Program-made: the position numbers and the translations under genes
In this document: positions 17,263-25,841 of the stretch, in pieces
Position numbering within the stretch: position 1 is the first letter of the stretch
Layout of the letters: each line of letters starts with the position of its first letter
The notes under the pieces: generated by a model
The model's input: only the letters and a program-made list of their open reading frames with translations
What the model was told of the DNA's origin: nothing
Databases searched by the model: none
DNA from: Paenibacillus sp.
Lineage (GTDB): Bacteria > Bacillota > Bacilli > Paenibacillales > Paenibacillaceae
DNA length: 64,000 nt
Direction: 5' to 3'
Assembly (NCBI GenBank): GCA_017512705.1
Contig: JAFWEX010000006.1
Location: forward strand, 1 to 64,000

Positions 17263-18159
17263 ATGAATATCGGAGACTTGGTCGTTCGGAAGTCGTACGG
17301 CGGCGATGTGACTTTCCGGGTAGAAGGACTCCAGTCCGATGCTGCGGTCATTAAAGGGACCGAGTTCCGGCTCTTGGCAGACTCCCCGGTGGACGATTTG
17401 ATACAGGTTCCTTACGAACCACAGAACGCAAAGACCCGTCAGGCGCATGTCAAAGCTCATCAGACTCTATCCCGGTTACAGCAGAATCGAATGGAGCAGG
17501 CTGAGCGTAATCGGGAAGGTCTGATACAGGAATGGGCTACACAACAGGAGCCAGCTTATTTTGAAATGCCTGGCAAGGTGCTACATCTGGATGGTGACCC
17601 GAATTACCTGAAAAAAAGTATGAACCTGTATGAGCAGCTGCGCGTTCCTGCAGAAGGGCAGTATGTACATGAATCAGCCATGGCTGATACGTTATACCGT
17701 CTACTGCCCAAAGTTCGTCCTGATATCGTTGTGATTACTGGTCATGACGGTGTGCTAAAGACACGCCAGCCCTATGATCTGTACAGTCTGGGGAGCTACA
17801 AAAACTCACAGAACTTTGTATCGGCAATTCAGGTAGCGAGACAATACGAGCGTCATCTTGATGCACTCACGATTATTGCGGGAGCATGTCAGTCTCACTT
17901 TGAGGCATTGCTGCGTGCTGGTGCCAACTTTGCAAGTTCCCCAGGCAGAATCCTCATTCATGCCCTAGATCCGGTCTACGTGGCTGCTAAGGCTTCGTTT
18001 ACTTCAGTTCGTGATACAGTAAACATGAATGATGTACTTCATAACACGATCAGTGGTATCCAAGGTGTAGGCGGTGTGGAAACCAAAGGGAGCTATCGTG
18101 TAGGATTACCCGGGCTCAATGATTTATCTACACTAAAAGTGAATCCATCCGCAATATGA
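17263..18159 (+). CDS. yabG: sporulation-specific protease YabG
   Basis: 298 residues. Opens MNIGDLVVRKSYGGDVTFRV and contains RPDIVVITGHDG, SLGSYKNSQNFV and IIAGACQSHFEALLRAGANF, which I recognise as YabG. In B. subtilis it is made in the mother cell late in sporulation and cleaves spore-coat proteins such as SafA and SpoIVA. ATG 17263 is chosen: GAGGTG at 17248-17253 is 9 nt upstream, while ATG 17257 would be only 3 nt away. A terminator follows, separating it from veg. Confidence 0.93.
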   Translation: MNIGDLVVRKSYGGDVTFRVEGLQSDAAVIKGTEFRLLADSPVDDLIQVPYEPQNAKTRQAHVKAHQTLSRLQQNRMEQAERNREGLIQEWATQQEPAYFEMPGKVLHLDGDPNYLKKSMNLYEQLRVPAEGQYVHESAMADTLYRLLPKVRPDIVVITGHDGVLKTRQPYDLYSLGSYKNSQNFVSAIQVARQYERHLDALTIIAGACQSHFEALLRAGANFASSPGRILIHALDPVYVAAKASFTSVRDTVNMNDVLHNTISGIQGVGGVETKGSYRVGLPGLNDLSTLKVNPSAI

Positions 18160-18187
18160 TGAGCGGTTATGGTCGTTACATTTAATT

Positions 18188-18218
18188 CAGAAAAGTCCTG
18201 AAAAAGGGCTTTTTTTAT
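18188..18218 (+). terminator. terminator after yabG
   Basis: Hairpin AAAGTCC-TGAAAA-GGGCTTT running into a T-tract, 30 nt after the yabG stop. Confidence 0.8.
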
Positions 18219-18233
18219 TTGCAAAAAAAGTAA

Positions 18234-18263
18234 TTGACAACGACTTTTTAGTGCTGATATAAT
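18234..18263 (+). promoter_or_regulatory. consensus sigma-A promoter of veg
   Basis: TTGACA, 18 bp, TATAAT: both hexamers match consensus exactly. The veg promoter of B. subtilis is a well-known strong vegetative promoter, and this copy fits that. Confidence 0.93.
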
Positions 18264-18332
18264 ATTTAGTTTTAATTTGACATGAGCTGTAAAATACAGT
18301 ATAATGAACAAGAAAAGAGGTGGACGTCCAAA

Positions 18333-18605
18333 ATGGCTAAAAATACGCTGTTGGATATCAAACGCAATCTTGATGCACATATCGGTCAGAAAATTACGCT
18401 GCGGGCTAATGGTGGCCGCCGTAAGACGATTGAGCGTACGGGTGTATTGGAAGAAACGTACCCTTCTGTTTTTATTGTTAAGCTTGATGAGGAACAAGAA
18501 ACCTTCAAGCGAGTATCATACAGCTATGCGGATATACTTACGGAGTCTGTAGAAGTTATGGTCTTTGACCCAAACAGTGAGACAAGCTCCTATATGGAGA
18601 CGTAA
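18333..18605 (+). CDS. veg: Veg protein (biofilm stimulator)
   Basis: 90 residues. [39 protein letters not shown] and [17 protein letters not shown] are characteristic of Veg, a small SH3-like protein abundant in growing cells. In B. subtilis it stimulates biofilm formation by opposing SinR. AGAGGTGG about 9 nt upstream fixes the ATG at 18333; the frame stays open back to 18282 but that stretch lacks a ribosome site. It is transcribed alone from a consensus promoter and closed by a terminator. Confidence 0.96.
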   Translation: MAKNTLLDIKRNLDAHIGQKITLRANGGRRKTIERTGVLEETYPSVFIVKLDEEQETFKRVSYSYADILTESVEVMVFDPNSETSSYMET

Positions 18606-18618
18606 GCATTGGTTTACG

Positions 18619-18653
18619 GGCGATTTACCCTTTGGGGTGAATCGTCTTTTTTA
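18619..18653 (+). terminator. terminator after veg
   Basis: Stem CGATTTACCC-TTT-GGGGTGAATCG followed by TCTTTTTT, 14 nt after the veg stop. Confidence 0.92.
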
Positions 18654-18811
18654 TATTTGTCAGGAATGACGCTGAAGTAGTCACGGCATACTAACGGAAC
18701 AGGCCTGGAATCACCGCTCAGTTATAGGGTACAGCGGCCCAGAGCCTGATTCATACAGTCGAACTGCCGGAACTCATTGTGTCTTGATTAAGATTTGGAG
18801 GAGGATGGCTT

Positions 18812-18988
18812 ATGAGTCGCAGAAGGAGAAGCGTCATGTCCGAGGAACTGAAGTATGAGCTGGCGAAGGATCTTGGCTTCTATGATACCGTTCAGCAGGA
18901 GGGCTGGGGCGGAATTAAGGCCAAAGATGCCGGAAACATGGTGAAAAGGGCAATTCAACTGGCAGAAGAGGCAGCACGTAAATCCTAA
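18812..18988 (+). CDS. sspF: small acid-soluble spore protein SspF
   Basis: 58 residues. Starts [20 protein letters not shown] and continues [18 protein letters not shown], the conserved helix-turn-helix of alpha/beta-type SASPs (SspF group), which coat and protect spore DNA. GGAGGAGGATGG lies directly upstream of the ATG. A possible forespore (sigma-G) -10, CATACAG, lies at about 18752, but its -35 is poor. It sits between veg and ispE as in B. subtilis and has its own terminator. Confidence 0.93.
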   Translation: MSRRRRSVMSEELKYELAKDLGFYDTVQQEGWGGIKAKDAGNMVKRAIQLAEEAARKS

Positions 18989-19008
18989 TTCAAGTTTAAC
19001 CGGAATGG

Positions 19009-19046
19009 AGAGCGGGGCATTTTTCAAAATTCGCCCCCGCTTTTTC
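19009..19046 (+). terminator. terminator after sspF
   Basis: Stem AGCGGGG with CCCCGCT around an AT-rich loop, then TTTTT. Confidence 0.85.
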
Positions 19047-19071
19047 CCCATGGATACGGAATACAAATGAC

Positions 19072-19100
19072 TTGACAGCCCCATTTTGATATAATATGTT
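19072..19100 (+). promoter_or_regulatory. candidate sigma-A promoter for ispE
   Basis: TTGACA is exact. At 17 bp the -10 would be TATGTT; a perfect TATAAT also lies here at 19090-19095 but only 12 bp from the -35. The start site is therefore uncertain. Confidence 0.6.
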
Positions 19101-19129
19101 AAGTTGTCTTAGGGAAAAGGTGAGGACGG

Positions 19130-19993
19130 GTGAACGCCTTGAAAATTTACGAAAAAGCGCCTGCTAAAATTAATTTAATGTTGGATGTCCTACATAAAAG
19201 AAGTGATGGATTTCATGAAGTTGAAATGATCATGACGATGGTGGATCTGGCAGATCGGCTAGAGATGTCGGAATTGCCACGAGATACGATTGTCATCTCC
19301 AGCCAAGCGGGCTACATTCCGCTAGACGAGAAGAATCTGGCGTTTCAAGCGGCGAGATTGATTAAGGAACGTTACAATGTACACACGGGAGTTCATATCC
19401 ATCTGGACAAAAAAATTCCTGTTGCTGCTGGTCTTGCTGGGGGGAGCAGTGATGCGGCTGCGACGCTGCGTGGACTGAACCGTCTGTGGCGGCTTAATAT
19501 ACCGGATCAGGAATTGCAGGAACTGGGTGCCGACCTAGGATCTGATGTCCCATTCTGTATTACAGGAGGAACGGCACTTGCAACAGGACGGGGAGAGAAA
19601 TTAACTCCGATTCCTAACCCACCGCAATGTTGGGTTATTTTGGCCAAACCACCAATCAATGTGTCTACTGCCGATGTGTATGGACGTTTCCGCAGTGAGA
19701 AGATTGTTCGTCATCCAAGCGCAGCCAGAATGGAGCAGGCCATCCGCAGTCAATCCTTTACAGAAGTCTGCAATCAGATGGGCAATGTGCTGGAGGATGT
19801 AACCTTGAAGCTGTATCCGGAAGTTCAACATCTCAAGGAGGCCATGATCCGCCTTGGTGCAGACGGAGTGTTGATGTCGGGAAGTGGCCCAACTGTATTT
19901 GGATTAGTATCCAAAGAAGCTAAGGTGGCACGGATCTATAACGGACTTCGGGGATTCTGCAAAGAGGTCTATGCTGTGCGGTTGTTAACGTGA
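19130..19993 (+). CDS. ispE: 4-diphosphocytidyl-2-C-methyl-D-erythritol kinase
   Basis: 287 residues. GHMP kinase of the MEP pathway, phosphorylating CDP-ME on the way to isoprenoids. [20 protein letters not shown] is the substrate region, [16 protein letters not shown] the ATP loop and [13 protein letters not shown] the third GHMP motif. Start is GTG 19130 (AAGGTG 7 nt upstream). A TTG at 19139 would match shorter homologues starting [12 protein letters not shown] and cannot be excluded. purR follows at 96 nt. Confidence 0.96.
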   Translation: MNALKIYEKAPAKINLMLDVLHKRSDGFHEVEMIMTMVDLADRLEMSELPRDTIVISSQAGYIPLDEKNLAFQAARLIKERYNVHTGVHIHLDKKIPVAAGLAGGSSDAAATLRGLNRLWRLNIPDQELQELGADLGSDVPFCITGGTALATGRGEKLTPIPNPPQCWVILAKPPINVSTADVYGRFRSEKIVRHPSAARMEQAIRSQSFTEVCNQMGNVLEDVTLKLYPEVQHLKEAMIRLGADGVLMSGSGPTVFGLVSKEAKVARIYNGLRGFCKEVYAVRLLT

Positions 19994-20089
19994 ATTTACT
20001 TTTATAATGTACAAACACGTATAAAGGTGATATATTTTTAAATAATTATTCGGATTTGGATGTTTCCGTGATCGTGAGGATGGATCTCT

Positions 20090-20917
20090 GTGAAGAAGTT
20101 AAAACGAAGCGCAAGGCTGGTTGAAATGACGCAATACTTGTTGTCCAAACCACATACGGTTATTCCGCTCACCACATTTGCCGAACGTTATGGTGCTGCC
20201 AAGTCGTCGATCAGTGAGGATCTGGCCATTATCAAGGAAGTGTTCGAGGAAGGTGGGTCAGGAGAACTGCATACACTTGCAGGCGCTGCTGGTGGAGTGA
20301 AATGGATTCCGAAGGTATCGGAAGAACATGCCCTTGCTTTTGCTGAGCGTCTATCGACCCAGCTTGCACAACCTGACCGGATTTTGCCAGGGGGATATCT
20401 GTACATGTCAGATCTTCTTGGACAGCCAGCTTTGATGAATGAAGCTGGTAAAATCTTTGCAACGGCTTTTGGCAATATGAATATTGATGTGGTCATGACA
20501 GTAGAAACCAAGGGAATCCCGCTCGCTTATGCGACTGGAGCCCAGCTTAACCTGCCTGTTGTGCTGGTACGCAGGGACCATCAGGCTACGGAAGGATCGG
20601 CCGTAAGTATTAATTATGTATCCGGTTCCCACAAAAGTCTGCATACCATGTCCCTATCTCGCCGAGCCATGAAAGAACATTCCCGTGTGCTTATTGTGGA
20701 TGATTTCATGAAAGCCGGGGGTACAGTTCAAGGGATGATTGATCTACTTGCAGAGTTTAATGCGACAGTCGCTGGTGTAGGTGTATTGGTGGAGTCCGGT
20801 TCTGTAGATTCGGAGGAACGTCTGCTCACCGATTATGTATCACTTGCGAAGCTGACAGCAGTTGATGCGAAGAGTAGGCACATTTCGGTCTCACCGGGTA
20901 ACTATTTTAACTTGTAG
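20090..20917 (+). CDS. purR: pur operon repressor PurR
   Basis: 275 residues. An N-terminal winged helix (SARLVEMTQYLLSKPHTVIP, SSISEDLAII) followed by a phosphoribosyltransferase-like domain with the PRPP motif VLIVDDFMKAGGTVQGM. B. subtilis-type PurR represses purine genes, and PRPP (or ppGpp) binding modulates it. GTG start after GTGAGGATGG. Its position between ispE and spoVG is conserved, but the yabJ (RidA) gene that follows it in B. subtilis is missing here. Confidence 0.96.
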   Translation: MKKLKRSARLVEMTQYLLSKPHTVIPLTTFAERYGAAKSSISEDLAIIKEVFEEGGSGELHTLAGAAGGVKWIPKVSEEHALAFAERLSTQLAQPDRILPGGYLYMSDLLGQPALMNEAGKIFATAFGNMNIDVVMTVETKGIPLAYATGAQLNLPVVLVRRDHQATEGSAVSINYVSGSHKSLHTMSLSRRAMKEHSRVLIVDDFMKAGGTVQGMIDLLAEFNATVAGVGVLVESGSVDSEERLLTDYVSLAKLTAVDAKSRHISVSPGNYFNL

Positions 20918-21035
20918 AATAATGACGAATGACATGTCGGGAAAAGTTCTTTTCCATCATCCTGGCACTAACGTTGTCGAATTGTGTATTAAATAAAAAA
21001 ATTCCTTAAATTAGGACATTTTTGTGGTTATAAAA

Positions 21036-21065
21036 GAAGGAGTTCGTGTAGGCTGTGTGGAATTA
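21036..21065 (+). promoter_or_regulatory. sigma-H-type promoter of spoVG
   Basis: -35 GAAGGAGTT and -10 GTGGAATTA separated by 12 bp fit the sigma-H consensus (RnAGGAwww / RnnGAATww) and closely resemble the B. subtilis spoVG promoter as I recall it. A TGTCGAA heptamer (Spo0A-box match) lies 55 bp upstream at 20975-20981. Confidence 0.75.
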
Positions 21066-21104
21066 TACACCAAGTTCTTATGGAAAAAGGTGGTGAACAC
21101 ACAC

Positions 21105-21389
21105 ATGCAAATTACGGATGTCAGACTCCGCCGCGTTAACTCGGAAGGGAGAATGAAGGCTATCGCATCCATTACCATCGATAACGAATTCGTCGTTCAT
21201 GACATTCGTGTCATCGATGGTAACAACGGAATGTTTGTTGCAATGCCGAGCAAGCGGACTCCTGACGGAGAGTTCCGTGATATCGCCCACCCGATCTCTT
21301 CTGGTACGCGTGAGAAGATTCAGGCAGCAGTATTAACTGAATATGATCGTGCAGCTACTGAGGAAGAAGTCATTGAAGAAGGTGCCTGA
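21105..21389 (+). CDS. spoVG: SpoVG, RNA-binding regulator
   Basis: 94 residues. [40 protein letters not shown] and [15 protein letters not shown] are almost invariant SpoVG sequence. SpoVG is a small nucleic-acid-binding protein that affects asymmetric septation and many post-transcriptional targets. AAAGGTGGTGA upstream fixes the ATG at 21105; the open frame extends back to 21024 but runs over the sigma-H promoter. A terminator follows. Confidence 0.97.
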   Translation: MQITDVRLRRVNSEGRMKAIASITIDNEFVVHDIRVIDGNNGMFVAMPSKRTPDGEFRDIAHPISSGTREKIQAAVLTEYDRAATEEEVIEEGA

Positions 21390-21411
21390 GAACATTATTG
21401 GGGTTCGAAGG

Positions 21412-21449
21412 AAAAGAGAGCCATGTCTTATGGCTCTCTTTTCTTTTTG
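21412..21449 (+). terminator. terminator after spoVG
   Basis: Near-perfect stem AAAAGAGAGCCAT-GTCTT-ATGGCTCTCTTTT, then CTTTTT. Confidence 0.94.
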
Positions 21450-21739
21450 AGCGGAATAAGATATATTCAGTATTGAGTTTATTCAAAAAGAGAACCGGAG
21501 CCTATTCTTCGTTCGGTTTCAGAGCGGCATCTTAGGAATCGTTGGGATTTAGTTAAGCTCAACAGGTACACGGCGTCGCAGATGTAGTTACGAATTACTC
21601 GGCGCTACGTTGTTTACGCGTGGTTACAGAGACAGCAAAAGCGATGAACAAGACCGGCTATGGAGCCGGCTGAACGATACTCATTGAAGATGGATTTGTG
21701 GATGTTCAATGAGTTTTTCAGAACAGGAGGTCGTTAATT
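21450..21739 (+). ncRNA. structured leader of glmU with a terminator next to the ribosome site (unclassified)
   Basis: Four ordered hairpins precede glmU. P1: GTTGGG/CTCAAC (21541-21563). P2: ACGGCGTCGC paired with GCGCTACGTTGT using G-U pairs (21570-21613), with an inner GTAGTT-ACG-AATTAC hairpin. P3: CCGGCT/AGCCGG (21654-21669). P4: ACTCATTGAA paired with TTCAATGAGT then TTTTTC (21679-21719), an intrinsic terminator only 5 nt before the glmU AGGAGG. I recognise no T-box, glmS or other known riboswitch motif. It could be an attenuator sensing amino-sugar state, or just read-through control; no promoter inside it was identified. Confidence 0.5.
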
Positions 21740-23140
21740 TTGAAACGCATGGCAATTGTTCTTGCCGCAGGGCAAGGTAAGAGAATGAAATCCAAATTGT
21801 ACAAAGTGCTGCATCCCGTATGCGGTAAACCGATGGTCGGACATGTGCTGGATGCAGCTCTTCAAGCAGGAGTTGAACGAAGCGTAGTTGTTGTTGGTCA
21901 CGGGGCCGAAGCGGTGCAGTCATTTTTAGGTTCAAGAGCAGAATACGCCCTTCAGGCTGAACAGCTTGGTACAGGACATGCCGTGAAACAGGTGAAGTCC
22001 CTGCTTGGCGGTGAGAACGGGTCAACCATTGTAGTTTGTGGTGATACACCTCTCGTTACAAGCGAAACGCTGGAAGGTTTGATGAAGCTGCACGAGGAAC
22101 GCGGAGCCGCTGCGACAGTGCTAACGGCTGAACTGGAACAACCTAAAGGATACGGACGTGTCATTCGTGGCGAAGACGGTTCTGTACAACGGATTGTCGA
22201 GCAGAAGGATTGCTCACCTCAGGAAGATGCCGTAAAAGAAATTAACACAGGCACGTATTGCTTTGATAATGCTAAACTGTTTGCAGCACTGGATAAGGTA
22301 ACTAACCAGAATGCACAGGGTGAATATTATCTGACAGACGTTGTGGGCATTTTCAAAAGCGAGGGTGAAGTGGTAGAGGCTTATATGTCTGATGATATCG
22401 CGGAATCCATCGGAGTTAACGATAGAGTTGCTCTCTCTCAAGCAGAAGCTTACATGCGCGAACGTCTGGCTATGCGTCATATGTTGAATGGTGTGACGAT
22501 CATTGATCCATCATCGACATATATCGGAGCAGATGTTACGATTGGAGCAGATACTGTATTGTATCCGGGAACCGTTCTTAAAGGCAGTACATCTATTGGT
22601 GAATCATGTCATATCGGTCCACATACGGATATTGAAGATAGTATAATACAAGATGGTGCCGTTATTAAACATTCGGTCCTGTCCGAAGCAGAAGTTGGCC
22701 CTGATGCTACTGTAGGTCCGTTTGCCAATCTGCGTCCAGGGGCCAAATTGGGCCGAAACGTAAAAATCGGTGATTTTGTTGAAGTGAAAAATGCTACAAT
22801 AGATGAAGGTTCCAAAGTATCACACCTCAGTTATATCGGGGATGCACAAGTAGGTAAGAACGTAAATGTTGGATGCGGAGCAATAACGGTTAATTATGAT
22901 GGTTATAATAAGGCTGTAACAATCATTGAAGATGATGCCTTTGTGGGCAGCAACGTTAATTTGATCGCACCGATTACGGTTGGAAAAGGCGCATATGTTG
23001 TTGCAGGCTCCACCGTTACACAATCTGTTCCTGAGAACGATCTGGCTATTGCCCGTTCGCGCCAAGAGAACAAAGCCGGTTACGCGGAGAAAATCCGCGG
23101 TCGTGCCAAAGCTAAGAAACAAAACGCTAAGCCTGAATAA
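21740..23140 (+). CDS. glmU: bifunctional UDP-GlcNAc pyrophosphorylase / GlcN-1-P acetyltransferase
   Basis: 466 residues. The N-terminal nucleotidyltransferase has [20 protein letters not shown] and CGDTPL; the C-terminal left-handed beta-helix acetyltransferase shows hexapeptide repeats from about residue 250 and [24 protein letters not shown] and [11 protein letters not shown]. It makes UDP-GlcNAc for peptidoglycan and teichoic acids. TTG start, 9 nt after AGGAGG (21725-21730). Followed by prs, as in B. subtilis (gcaD-prs). Confidence 0.97.
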   Translation: MKRMAIVLAAGQGKRMKSKLYKVLHPVCGKPMVGHVLDAALQAGVERSVVVVGHGAEAVQSFLGSRAEYALQAEQLGTGHAVKQVKSLLGGENGSTIVVCGDTPLVTSETLEGLMKLHEERGAAATVLTAELEQPKGYGRVIRGEDGSVQRIVEQKDCSPQEDAVKEINTGTYCFDNAKLFAALDKVTNQNAQGEYYLTDVVGIFKSEGEVVEAYMSDDIAESIGVNDRVALSQAEAYMRERLAMRHMLNGVTIIDPSSTYIGADVTIGADTVLYPGTVLKGSTSIGESCHIGPHTDIEDSIIQDGAVIKHSVLSEAEVGPDATVGPFANLRPGAKLGRNVKIGDFVEVKNATIDEGSKVSHLSYIGDAQVGKNVNVGCGAITVNYDGYNKAVTIIEDDAFVGSNVNLIAPITVGKGAYVVAGSTVTQSVPENDLAIARSRQENKAGYAEKIRGRAKAKKQNAKPE

Positions 23141-23159
23141 GGGTTATGATAATGAATTG

Positions 23160-23191
23160 CCTCCCACGCGTGGGAGGTGCCGACATGTCGC
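23160..23191 (+). repeat. two adjacent palindromes between glmU and prs
   Basis: A perfect 18-bp palindrome CCTCCCACGCGTGGGAGG (23160-23177) is followed 2 nt later by the 10-bp palindrome CGACATGTCG within 23180-23191. There is no T-run, so it is not a classic terminator. It may be a protein-binding site or an mRNA processing or stability element ahead of prs. Confidence 0.6.
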
Positions 23192-23237
23192 AGACGCTTA
23201 TAGATTCCAATGAACCAGCACGGAGGGTTTTTATTTT

Positions 23238-24191
23238 ATGACGTATTTTGACTCGAAATTAAAAATATTTACTTGCAATTCTAACCCCAAGCTTGCCCAT
23301 CAAATTGCTGATTATATCGGGATTCCCATGGGTGAATCCCACACAACCAGCTTTAGTGATGGCGAGATTCAAGTGAAACTCTCCGAGAGTGTTCGTGGCT
23401 GTCACGTGTATATCGTACAGTCAACTTGCTTGCCGGTTAATGACAACCTGATGGAAATGCTCGTGATGATTGATGCATTGAAACGTGCATCAGCCAAAAC
23501 AATTAACGTAGTAATCCCGTATTACGGTTATGCACGTCAAGATCGCAAAGCACGTTCCCGTGATCCAATTACAGCTAAACTGGTTGCTAACTTGATTGAA
23601 AAAGCGGGCGCAACCCGCGTGATTGCAATGGATCTGCACGCAATGCAGATTCAAGGATTCTTTGACATTCCAGTGGATCATCTGCTCGGTGTGCCAATTC
23701 TGGCTCAATACTTCCGCTCTAAGCAGATTGAAAACCCGGTTGTCGTGTCACCTGACCACGGTGGTGTGGTTCGTGCACGTAAACTGGCTGACTTCCTGAA
23801 TGCACCGCTCGCGATTATCGACAAACGTCGTCCTGAGCCAAATGTGAGTGAAGTCATGAATATTATTGGTAACATCGAAGGCAAAACAGCGATACTGATT
23901 GATGACATTATTGATACAGCTGGAACGATTGTATTGGGAGCGAATGCTTTGATGGAAGGCGGCGTGAAGGAAGTATACGCATGCTGTACCCACCCTGTAT
24001 TATCTGGACCTGCAATGGAACGTCTGGAGAATGCACCACTGAAGGAAGTCATCGTAACGGATACGATTCCAATTACACATGCAAATCCAACAAGCAAGCT
24101 CAAAGTGCTGTCTGTAGCACCGTTGCTTGGAGAAGCGATCATCCGTGTTCATGAGGAATTGTCCATCAGCAAGCTATTTGAAATTGAATAG
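23238..24191 (+). CDS. prs: ribose-phosphate pyrophosphokinase
   Basis: 317 residues. Makes PRPP from ribose-5-phosphate and ATP for purine, pyrimidine, NAD, His and Trp synthesis. [35 protein letters not shown] (ATP site), [14 protein letters not shown] and the PRPP loop [13 protein letters not shown] are all intact; length is normal. GGAGGG precedes the ATG. The ctc gene that follows in B. subtilis is absent; a small reverse-strand gene lies there. Confidence 0.98.
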   Translation: MTYFDSKLKIFTCNSNPKLAHQIADYIGIPMGESHTTSFSDGEIQVKLSESVRGCHVYIVQSTCLPVNDNLMEMLVMIDALKRASAKTINVVIPYYGYARQDRKARSRDPITAKLVANLIEKAGATRVIAMDLHAMQIQGFFDIPVDHLLGVPILAQYFRSKQIENPVVVSPDHGGVVRARKLADFLNAPLAIIDKRRPEPNVSEVMNIIGNIEGKTAILIDDIIDTAGTIVLGANALMEGGVKEVYACCTHPVLSGPAMERLENAPLKEVIVTDTIPITHANPTSKLKVLSVAPLLGEAIIRVHEELSISKLFEIE

Positions 24192-24212
24192 GACGTCTGC
24201 GTAAAGTAGTAG

Positions 24213-24270
24213 AGGGGTTACGTCTTCCGGTTTAACCGGAAAATGTAACCCCTGTCGGCGTGCCGTTTTT
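24213..24270 (+). terminator. tandem terminators after prs
   Basis: First a long hairpin AGGGGTTAC ... GTAACCCCT with an inner TTCCGGTT/AACCGGAA stem (24213-24254), then CGGC-GT-GCCG followed by TTTTT (24256-24270). Confidence 0.85.
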
Positions 24271-24306
24271 AATGAGGAGAAAAAGGAAAAAAGAGTGCTG
24301 TCGCAA

Positions 24307-24507
24307 TTAATATCCTGGGCGAGAAATAAAGCGAAAGCGGCGTCTGTGAAATAGCGTATCAGCTATTTCAACAAATTGACTATCAAAACGGGTGACCAGA
24401 CCAATCTCAATATGAGTGTTCCGGTCGTATACCTGTACAGGTACGTGATGTTCTAGATGATAAATAAAGTCACTATGTTGAGTCAGTTGTCCGTTATCTT
24501 CGCGCAA
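24307..24507 (-). CDS. small conserved-looking protein of unknown function
   Basis: 66 residues, reverse strand. The C-terminal two-thirds (VPVQVYDRNTHIEIGLV, FVEIADTLFHRRRFRFIS, ending RPGY) reads like a compact beta-rich domain, possibly a small barrel, but I cannot name a family. The start is TTG; on the minus strand GGAAGGTGAG lies about 8 nt before it, which argues for a real gene. It lies opposite to its neighbours, in the slot where ctc normally sits, and diverges from pth. A CATATAAT string about 55 nt upstream could belong to its promoter. Confidence 0.65.
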   Translation of the reverse strand: MREDNGQLTQHSDFIYHLEHHVPVQVYDRNTHIEIGLVTRFDSQFVEIADTLFHRRRFRFISRPGY

Positions 24508-24623
24508 AACCCGCTCACCTTCCTGAGATGATAAATGTTCGATACGTACTTTCTTGATATTATATGAAATATAACATTCGAAGTCTATGCCTCACCTGAA
24601 GCTGACCCCAAGGAGGGAACAAG

Positions 24624-25184
24624 ATGAAGTGGATTGTCGGACTTGGGAACCCAGGCTCGAACTATGCCAAAACTAGGCATAATATCGGTTTTATGGCCCT
24701 TGATCGATTCGCAGAACGCCATAATATTTCAATCACGCAGAATAAGTGTAAAGCACTCATTGGAGAAGGCAATATTGGTGGTGTCAAAACGGTATTAATC
24801 AAACCAATGACATTTATGAACCTTTCTGGTGAATCTGTCAGAGCCTACATGGATTTTTATAAGGTAAGTCTAGAAGATCTTATTGTGGTATATGACGATA
24901 TGGACACAGAGATTGGCAAGGTTCGTTTGCGGTATCAAGGCAGTGCTGGTGGACATAATGGAATCAAGTCGATTATTCAGCACACAGGTACACAGCAGTT
25001 TAACAGGATTCGTATGGGCATATCCCGTCCTGATCCTGGCCATGCCATTGTGGACTATGTCTTATCGACATTTATGAAGAAAGAAAAAGAGGCACTGGAG
25101 CAGACAATCGAGCAAACCTGTGATGCCCTAGAGTTTAGTTTAACGAATACATTCGAGCAAACGATGGCCAAGTTCAACGGCTAA
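24624..25184 (+). CDS. pth: peptidyl-tRNA hydrolase
   Basis: 186 residues. Releases tRNA from peptidyl-tRNA that drops off ribosomes. The catalytic set is visible: GLGNPGSNYAKTRHNIGFMA (His20 region), KPMTFMNLSGE, VYDDMDTEIGKVRLR and GSAGGHNGIKSI. AAGGAGGGAA lies before the ATG. In B. subtilis this gene is spoVC and is followed by fin (yabK), as here. Confidence 0.97.
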   Translation: MKWIVGLGNPGSNYAKTRHNIGFMALDRFAERHNISITQNKCKALIGEGNIGGVKTVLIKPMTFMNLSGESVRAYMDFYKVSLEDLIVVYDDMDTEIGKVRLRYQGSAGGHNGIKSIIQHTGTQQFNRIRMGISRPDPGHAIVDYVLSTFMKKEKEALEQTIEQTCDALEFSLTNTFEQTMAKFNG

Positions 25185-25279
25185 TTGCTTTAACTAATGG
25201 GAAAATGATCAAATGCAGGACTTCGATTCGGACAACCTGGGCATACTGGATGTATAAACCATGTTCAGGAGGCATAACT

Positions 25280-25510
25280 ATGTCAGTGAATTATGTATGT
25301 CGGCATTGCCGTACCTTTATTGGACGAATTGATTCGGCTAAAATTACAGAAGCACAGCTCGGGTTTCATTTCTTGACCCCCGACGAGCGGAGGGATATAA
25401 TAGCGTATAATTCGGGTGGTGATATTACTGTTCGGATTACATGTGATTATTGTAAAGAAGCGTTGGAAAATAATCCTGAGCTGAGTCTACTTGCGAGTCC
25501 GCTTCAGTAG
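25280..25510 (+). CDS. fin: anti-sigma-F factor Fin (YabK)
   Basis: 76 residues. NYVCRHCRTFIGRID and ITCDYCKEALENNPE form the two CxxC zinc knuckles of Fin, with LGFHFLTPDERRDIIAY between them. Fin binds sigma-F in the forespore and helps the switch from sigma-F to sigma-G. TCAGGAGG about 8 nt upstream fixes the ATG at 25280; the open frame extends to 25205 but without a ribosome site. It lies between pth and mfd as in B. subtilis. Confidence 0.93.
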   Translation: MSVNYVCRHCRTFIGRIDSAKITEAQLGFHFLTPDERRDIIAYNSGGDITVRITCDYCKEALENNPELSLLASPLQ

Positions 25511-25841
25511 ACAACAGAAGCCGATGACTAGCTAGCAATTGTACGTATGGATGAACATTGAAAAATGGACAGATGAGGAAGACCGCAGTTACAGCAGTCT
25601 TCCTTTTATAGCCTTGGCAGCCTGCTGAGGCTTCTTTTCAGTTGGAACAAAATCAAGATAGTCTAAACGGGGTTAAATTCAGGGTAAAGTAGTATGAACA
25701 GATGTGGTAATGTTACGAGTAATCCTTTATGATGAAACAGGAGAAAAAGGAATAAGTATCCATTTTTAAAAATTAAAAAACTATAAAGATGTTGCACATA
25801 TGCATGCAATAATCAAGAAAGTTATAAGAGAGGTGCCCCTT
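25511..25841 (+). other. 331-bp intergenic region before mfd
   Basis: Begins with two terminator hairpins: GGAAGAC/GTCTTCC followed by TTTTAT (25576-25608), and AGCCT-GCTG-AGGCT followed by TCTTTT (about 25618-25636). The remaining 200 bp are AT-rich; no convincing promoter or small gene was found. Confidence 0.6.

Noticed and set aside
21551..21575. tRNA D-arm-like string AGCTCAACAGGTA before glmU
   Set aside because: No acceptor stem, anticodon arm or T-arm in register; not a tRNA.
25213..25257. 14-codon frame ahead of fin that could be a leader peptide
   Set aside because: No ribosome site and no sign of attenuation; too short to support.
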